Shown: positions 7,859-10,407 of the stretch, piece by piece
Layout of the letters: each line of letters begins with the position of its first letter
Numbering within the stretch: the first letter of the stretch is position 1
DNA from: Gonium pectorale
Lineage: Eukaryota > Chlorophyta > Chlorophyceae > Chlamydomonadales > Volvocaceae
Length of the DNA: 10,407 bases
Assembly: GCA_001584585.1 (NCBI GenBank)
Contig: LSYV01000077.1
Location: 187,158 to 197,564, forward strand
Reading direction: 5' to 3'
Position numbers and translations under genes: made by a program
The notes under the pieces: generated by a model
What the model saw: the letters and a program-made list of their open reading frames with translations, nothing else
Told to the model about the DNA's origin: nothing
Databases searched by the model: none

Positions 7859-8107
7859 ACCTGCGCTTCGGCATAGGAATAGCCCGAGTGAAAACGGGGT
7901 GAACGGTACTGGCGATGCTATGATGCTATCAGCGATACAGGCCCGTGCGGGCCTCTCGCGGGCAGGGGGAGGTGGAGCAACACCGGATCTGGGCCTACGG
8001 CAGTAGCGCGGTGCCAACTGCGTGCACCCTTGTACACTGCTGTGCATATGGAGCGTTCAAGCATTTGCTGAGAAATGGACTGATACGACCAGGGGCAGGG
8101 CCTCCCC

Positions 8108-8112
8108 TGTAA
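8108..8112 (+). promoter_or_regulatory. Candidate poly(A) signal TGTAA (proximal) of the TerD-MORN gene
   Basis: TGTAA lies 339 bases after the TGA stop. It is the first match to the volvocine polyadenylation signal on this strand after the gene. Confidence 0.5.
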
Positions 8113-8262
8113 CTCCCAACTGGCACGCATGTACAGGAGACCTGCTGTTGCATTGCATACAAGCCCCTGAGATGCGAGCATGCGACCGACCTCGGCGAAA
8201 TGTTACCGGTCCGCTTGGGCGCTGAGGGCCAGTCCTTGAGAAGGAATGGGTATGGCCCGCTT

Positions 8263-8267
8263 TGTAA
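8263..8267 (+). promoter_or_regulatory. Candidate poly(A) signal TGTAA (distal) of the TerD-MORN gene
   Basis: A second TGTAA, 494 bases after the stop, within TTTGTAAATC. It may be used instead of, or as well as, the copy at 8108. Confidence 0.4.
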
Positions 8268-8444
8268 ATCCCTTGTCAGTCCATGCGTTGAGGCTTCGGC
8301 GGCCGTCCTTTGGTTTCTCATGCGCTCCGCGCGGCGACGGCTGCTTCCACCCTGCCTGTCTGCAGCTTTCACTTTTTCGCATGCTGCAAGGTCGTGCAAT
8401 CGTGCATGCAGACAACGACCTGTGCCGACTTCTCCACATAGCGC

Positions 8445-8492
8445 CAAGCGGTGTACCAAGTGGTGCACCAAGTGATGCACCAAGCGGTGCAC
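8445..8492. repeat. 12-bp tandem repeat, four copies
   Basis: Units of the form CAAG(C/T)G(G/A)TG(C/T)AC repeat four times with one or two substitutions each. The core GGTGCACC-like part is near-palindromic. The repeat lies just downstream of the probable 3' end of the TerD-MORN gene. Confidence 0.85.
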
Positions 8493-9045
8493 AAGGCTGC
8501 GTGCGCTCCCTGTCCACTTCGCTTCCTCCTGGCGCATCTCAGGCTATACCGCTATAACTCAACGTGCGGAAGGCAAGAATTTCCCCGCTGTTTGTTTTTT
8601 CCCCCTGAGACAGCAATGGGACAAGGGCACGTGGGTTAGTGCAGCTAATGCTCTCGTTCACGACGTTCAGCCTTAACAAAAAAGAAAAATATGCATAGAA
8701 ATCTTCCTTGGGTGAGAAGTGGGAGCCTCCAACCCGGCTGAAGGGCCTCGGCTATCCGTGGGACACGTACCCCAGGGCACTTTACTGGGGATCCGCGCGT
8801 TTCCCCTGCCCCTGGACTGTCTTTTATTTCAAAACCTGCCTAACCCCCCCCATGTCACCAACTATGAAAAGCAGGCCCTTAATCAGGCCAATTTAAACCT
8901 CCTAATTAACATAGCAAGGCTGCTCTCGTTCAACATTTCCGATATTCTGAAATGTCGTGCAGGTGGCAGTCTGATACTACGATAGCAGGTTGCCGTGCAG
9001 TAGTGCCTCTGGTAGGGGTGTGGACGATGGAGCAGGGGCAACATC

Positions 9046-9050
9046 TTACA
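9046..9050 (-). promoter_or_regulatory. Candidate poly(A) signal TGTAA of the minus-strand HRGP-like gene
   Basis: TTACA on the plus strand is TGTAA on the minus strand. It is the only such match I find between 9046 and the minus-strand stop codon at 9955. Use of it would give a 3' UTR of about 0.9 kb, long but possible. Confidence 0.35.
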
Positions 9051-9954
9051 TGCTTTGATTGGCAGCGCGCTGCTTGCTTGGATTCAACCGTACTGCACAC
9101 CAATACACAGTAGAGTCAATGTTAGTGAGCCGCTTTGCCTGCGAAGTCCACATCCAGCGGCGAGCTTGGTACCAACCAGAGAGCTCAAATAGTAAATGTG
9201 ATGAATTTGCAGTCCCAGCTATGGATGGAACAAACCCATCAAATGTCACCTGCTAACGTGGCAACTGGTAGTCAGCCTCCCAGCCATTGGGCACCTGGGA
9301 CGCAGCAAAGTAGAGCGTCATATATGATGAATTCATACCATAGCTGTACATCAGATGAATTGCAGCCCAGGGAACCGGTCAATAACGGCATGGGCATCCG
9401 TCAAAAAAGTCCGCCACAACACCAACACAATATGCCGTAACTGGATCCAGCACCACACGCCTCACGGCTGTAGAGGTGCGTGTGCCCGCGTGGGAGCATG
9501 GGTGAGACTGCAAACCCAACAAAAGATATAGTGCAATCTATTTACCGGCGATCACGTTCCATGCAAGGATGCTGCCTCCCTATGTGCATGAGCTCACGCC
9601 TTGAACAGCAGCCGTGCAACGGCACGCCGGTGCCTGATCAGCACCCCTGCAACGACCTCTTCACTACACTCCATGAAGGGCGGGATTCCAGCTCCCATAC
9701 CAAATACCGGTTATATCCGCACGGCTCGGCATTCTCTAGTACAGGCGGTCCACTGTACATTGCTACTCATGCGCAGTTCCTTCGCCAGCTGTTCCTCCGC
9801 GGACAAAGCCTATGTAAGGGGCGTCAACACGCCATTCAATTGCATACATATTTGTGCAAAGTCGCACACAAGTAGAGGCCGGATGCGCCCCACGATGGTG
9901 ACGGGGCTTGCTACTGCAGGCACTGGTAGGTGGTAGGAAGGAGAGGGGCGGAGC

Positions 9955-10407
9955 TTAGGCCGGCGAGGGCGGCGGCGGCGGCGGTGGGGACTTCTTCTTC
10001 TTGCCGCCCTTCTTCTTGGGTGGCGGCGACGACGGGAGGGCCGGGGGGCTGGAAGGCGGCGGGGAGGGTTTGGGACTGGGTGGCGGGGGGAAGGCTTGGG
10101 GCTGGGCGGCGGCGGGGAGGGCTTGGGGCTGGGTGGCGACGAGGAGGGCTTGGGACTGGGCGGAGGCGAGGAAGGCTTGGGGCTGGGCGGCGAGGAAGGC
10201 TTGGGGCTGGGCGGCGAGGAAGGCTTGGGGCTGGGCGGCGAGGAAGGCTTGGGGCTGGGCGGCGGCGAGGAAGGCTTGGAGCTGGGCGGCGGCGAGGAAG
10301 GCTTGGAGCGTGGGCGGCGGCGAGGAAGGCGTTGGGGCTGGGCGGCGGGGAAGGCGTTGGGGCTGGGCGGCGGTGCGGAGGGCTTGGGGCTGGGCGTGGA
10401 GGCGGAG
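9955..10407 (-). CDS. Ser-Pro-Lys-Pro-rich hydroxyproline-rich glycoprotein-like protein, C-terminal end (partial, with apparent frame changes)
   Basis: Read on the minus strand, the stop TAA is at 9957-9955. Before it the frame encodes PPPKKKGGKKKKSPPPPPPP then SPA, preceded by PSPKPSPPPSSPPALPSS. Upstream of about 10090 the same kind of protein continues as SSPPSPKPSSPPSPKPSS repeats, but in a different frame, because one base is missing in the G-run at 10085-10090. At 10310, 10331 and 10356 three single-G insertions move the frame and together restore it. (Ser-Pro)- and SPKP-rich arrays are typical of algal cell-wall or extracellular-matrix hydroxyproline-rich glycoproteins, including pherophorin rod domains and sexual agglutinins. 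The lysine block near the C-terminus is distinctive. The N-terminus, any signal peptide and any globular domain lie outside the window. The identity is a class assignment only. No ATG occurs in this part, as expected for a 3' fragment. Confidence 0.6.
   Translation of the reverse strand, partial: LRLHAQPQALRTAAQPQRLPRRPAPTPSSPPPTLQAFLAAAQLQAFLAAAQPQAFLAAQPQAFLAAQPQAFLAAQPQAFLASAQSQALLVATQPQALPAAAQPQAFPPPPSPKPSPPPSSPPALPSSPPPKKKGGKKKKSPPPPPPPSPA
10057..10394 (-). repeat. 24/27-bp coding minisatellite (Ser-Pro-Pro-Ser-Pro-Lys-Pro-Ser units)
   Basis: Three perfect 24-bp units run at 10171-10194, 10195-10218 and 10219-10242. They are flanked by 27-bp variants with an extra GGC and by diverged units to both sides. 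On the minus strand each unit encodes eight residues of SSPPSPKP. Single-base differences between units cause the frame changes described for the gene. Confidence 0.9.

Larger units (their letters stand above)
7770..8280 (+). other. 3' UTR of the TerD-MORN gene (approximate extent)
   Basis: The sequence follows the TGA stop. It includes a (GGGGGA) tract near its start and two TGTAA candidates (8108-8112 and 8263-8267). Cleavage 10-20 bases after either would give a 3' UTR of about 350 or 510 bases, normal for this group. No open frame with recognisable content is present. Confidence 0.55.
8281..9954. other. Gene-poor region, partly AT-rich; likely intergenic plus 3' UTR of the minus-strand gene
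   Basis: No exon chain with recognisable protein content was found on either strand. From about 8640 to 9900 the base composition drops well below that of the coding exons; for example 9181-9240 is 25/60 G+C. The open frames at 8719-8985, 9135-9440 and 9480-9875 (plus strand) use AT-ending codons unlike the two neighbouring genes and are probably chance. The right part may be the 3' UTR of the gene ending at 9955. A 12-bp tandem repeat lies at 8445-8492. Confidence 0.5.

Noticed and set aside
9480..9875. A 131-codon plus-strand frame in the gene-poor region
   Set aside because: Its codon use is unlike the local genes and it has no motif. It probably lies in the 3' UTR of the minus-strand gene. 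Kept only as part of the region description.
10057..10407. CRISPR-like array
   Set aside because: The repeats are contiguous 24/27-bp coding units with no spacers and encode SPKP-type protein.
1..10407. tRNA, rRNA or riboswitch
   Set aside because: No cloverleaf with conserved T-loop, no rRNA core segments and no known aptamer pattern were seen on either strand. A covariance-model search was not possible here.

Overview
The window looks like nuclear DNA from a GC-rich chlorophyte green alga, most likely volvocine (Chlamydomonas/Volvox-like). The signs are: coding segments with strongly GC-rich third positions, broken by many short GT...AG introns; TGTAA motifs downstream of stop codons, the usual poly(A) signal of this group; poly-Ala, Glu-rich and poly-Pro inserts in otherwise conserved domains; and a (Ser-Pro-Lys-Pro) hydroxyproline-rich protein gene of the cell-wall/extracellular-matrix type. 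No bacterial operon features, tRNA, rRNA, CRISPR array or intact mobile element was seen.

Layout. (1) 1-467: the end of an intron, carrying a 51-bp tandem repeat. (2) 468-1429, + strand: the last two exons of a RAD54-like SNF2-family recombination/repair ATPase, followed by 3' UTR and intergenic sequence. (3) 1915-7769, + strand: a complete 13-exon gene reconstructed here, encoding about 838 residues. All splice phases agree. The protein has two divergent TerD-like domains in tandem, the second split by acidic, poly-Pro and poly-Ala insertions, followed by about six MORN repeats. This is the most interesting item in the window. (4) 7770 to about 8280: its 3' UTR, with a G-quadruplex-type tract and two TGTAA motifs. 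(5) About 8280-9954: gene-poor and partly AT-richer, with a 12-bp tandem repeat and no convincing gene; much of it may be the 3' UTR of the next gene. (6) 9955-10407, - strand: the C-terminal end of a Ser/Pro/Lys-rich, HRGP-like protein that runs off the right edge and whose repeats contain several single-base frame changes.

The RAD54-like gene and the TerD-MORN gene are head-to-tail, 485 bases apart (stop to ATG). The HRGP-like gene converges on them. Nothing in the sequence indicates that the three work in one pathway. All family names come from motif reading by eye. No database search was run.
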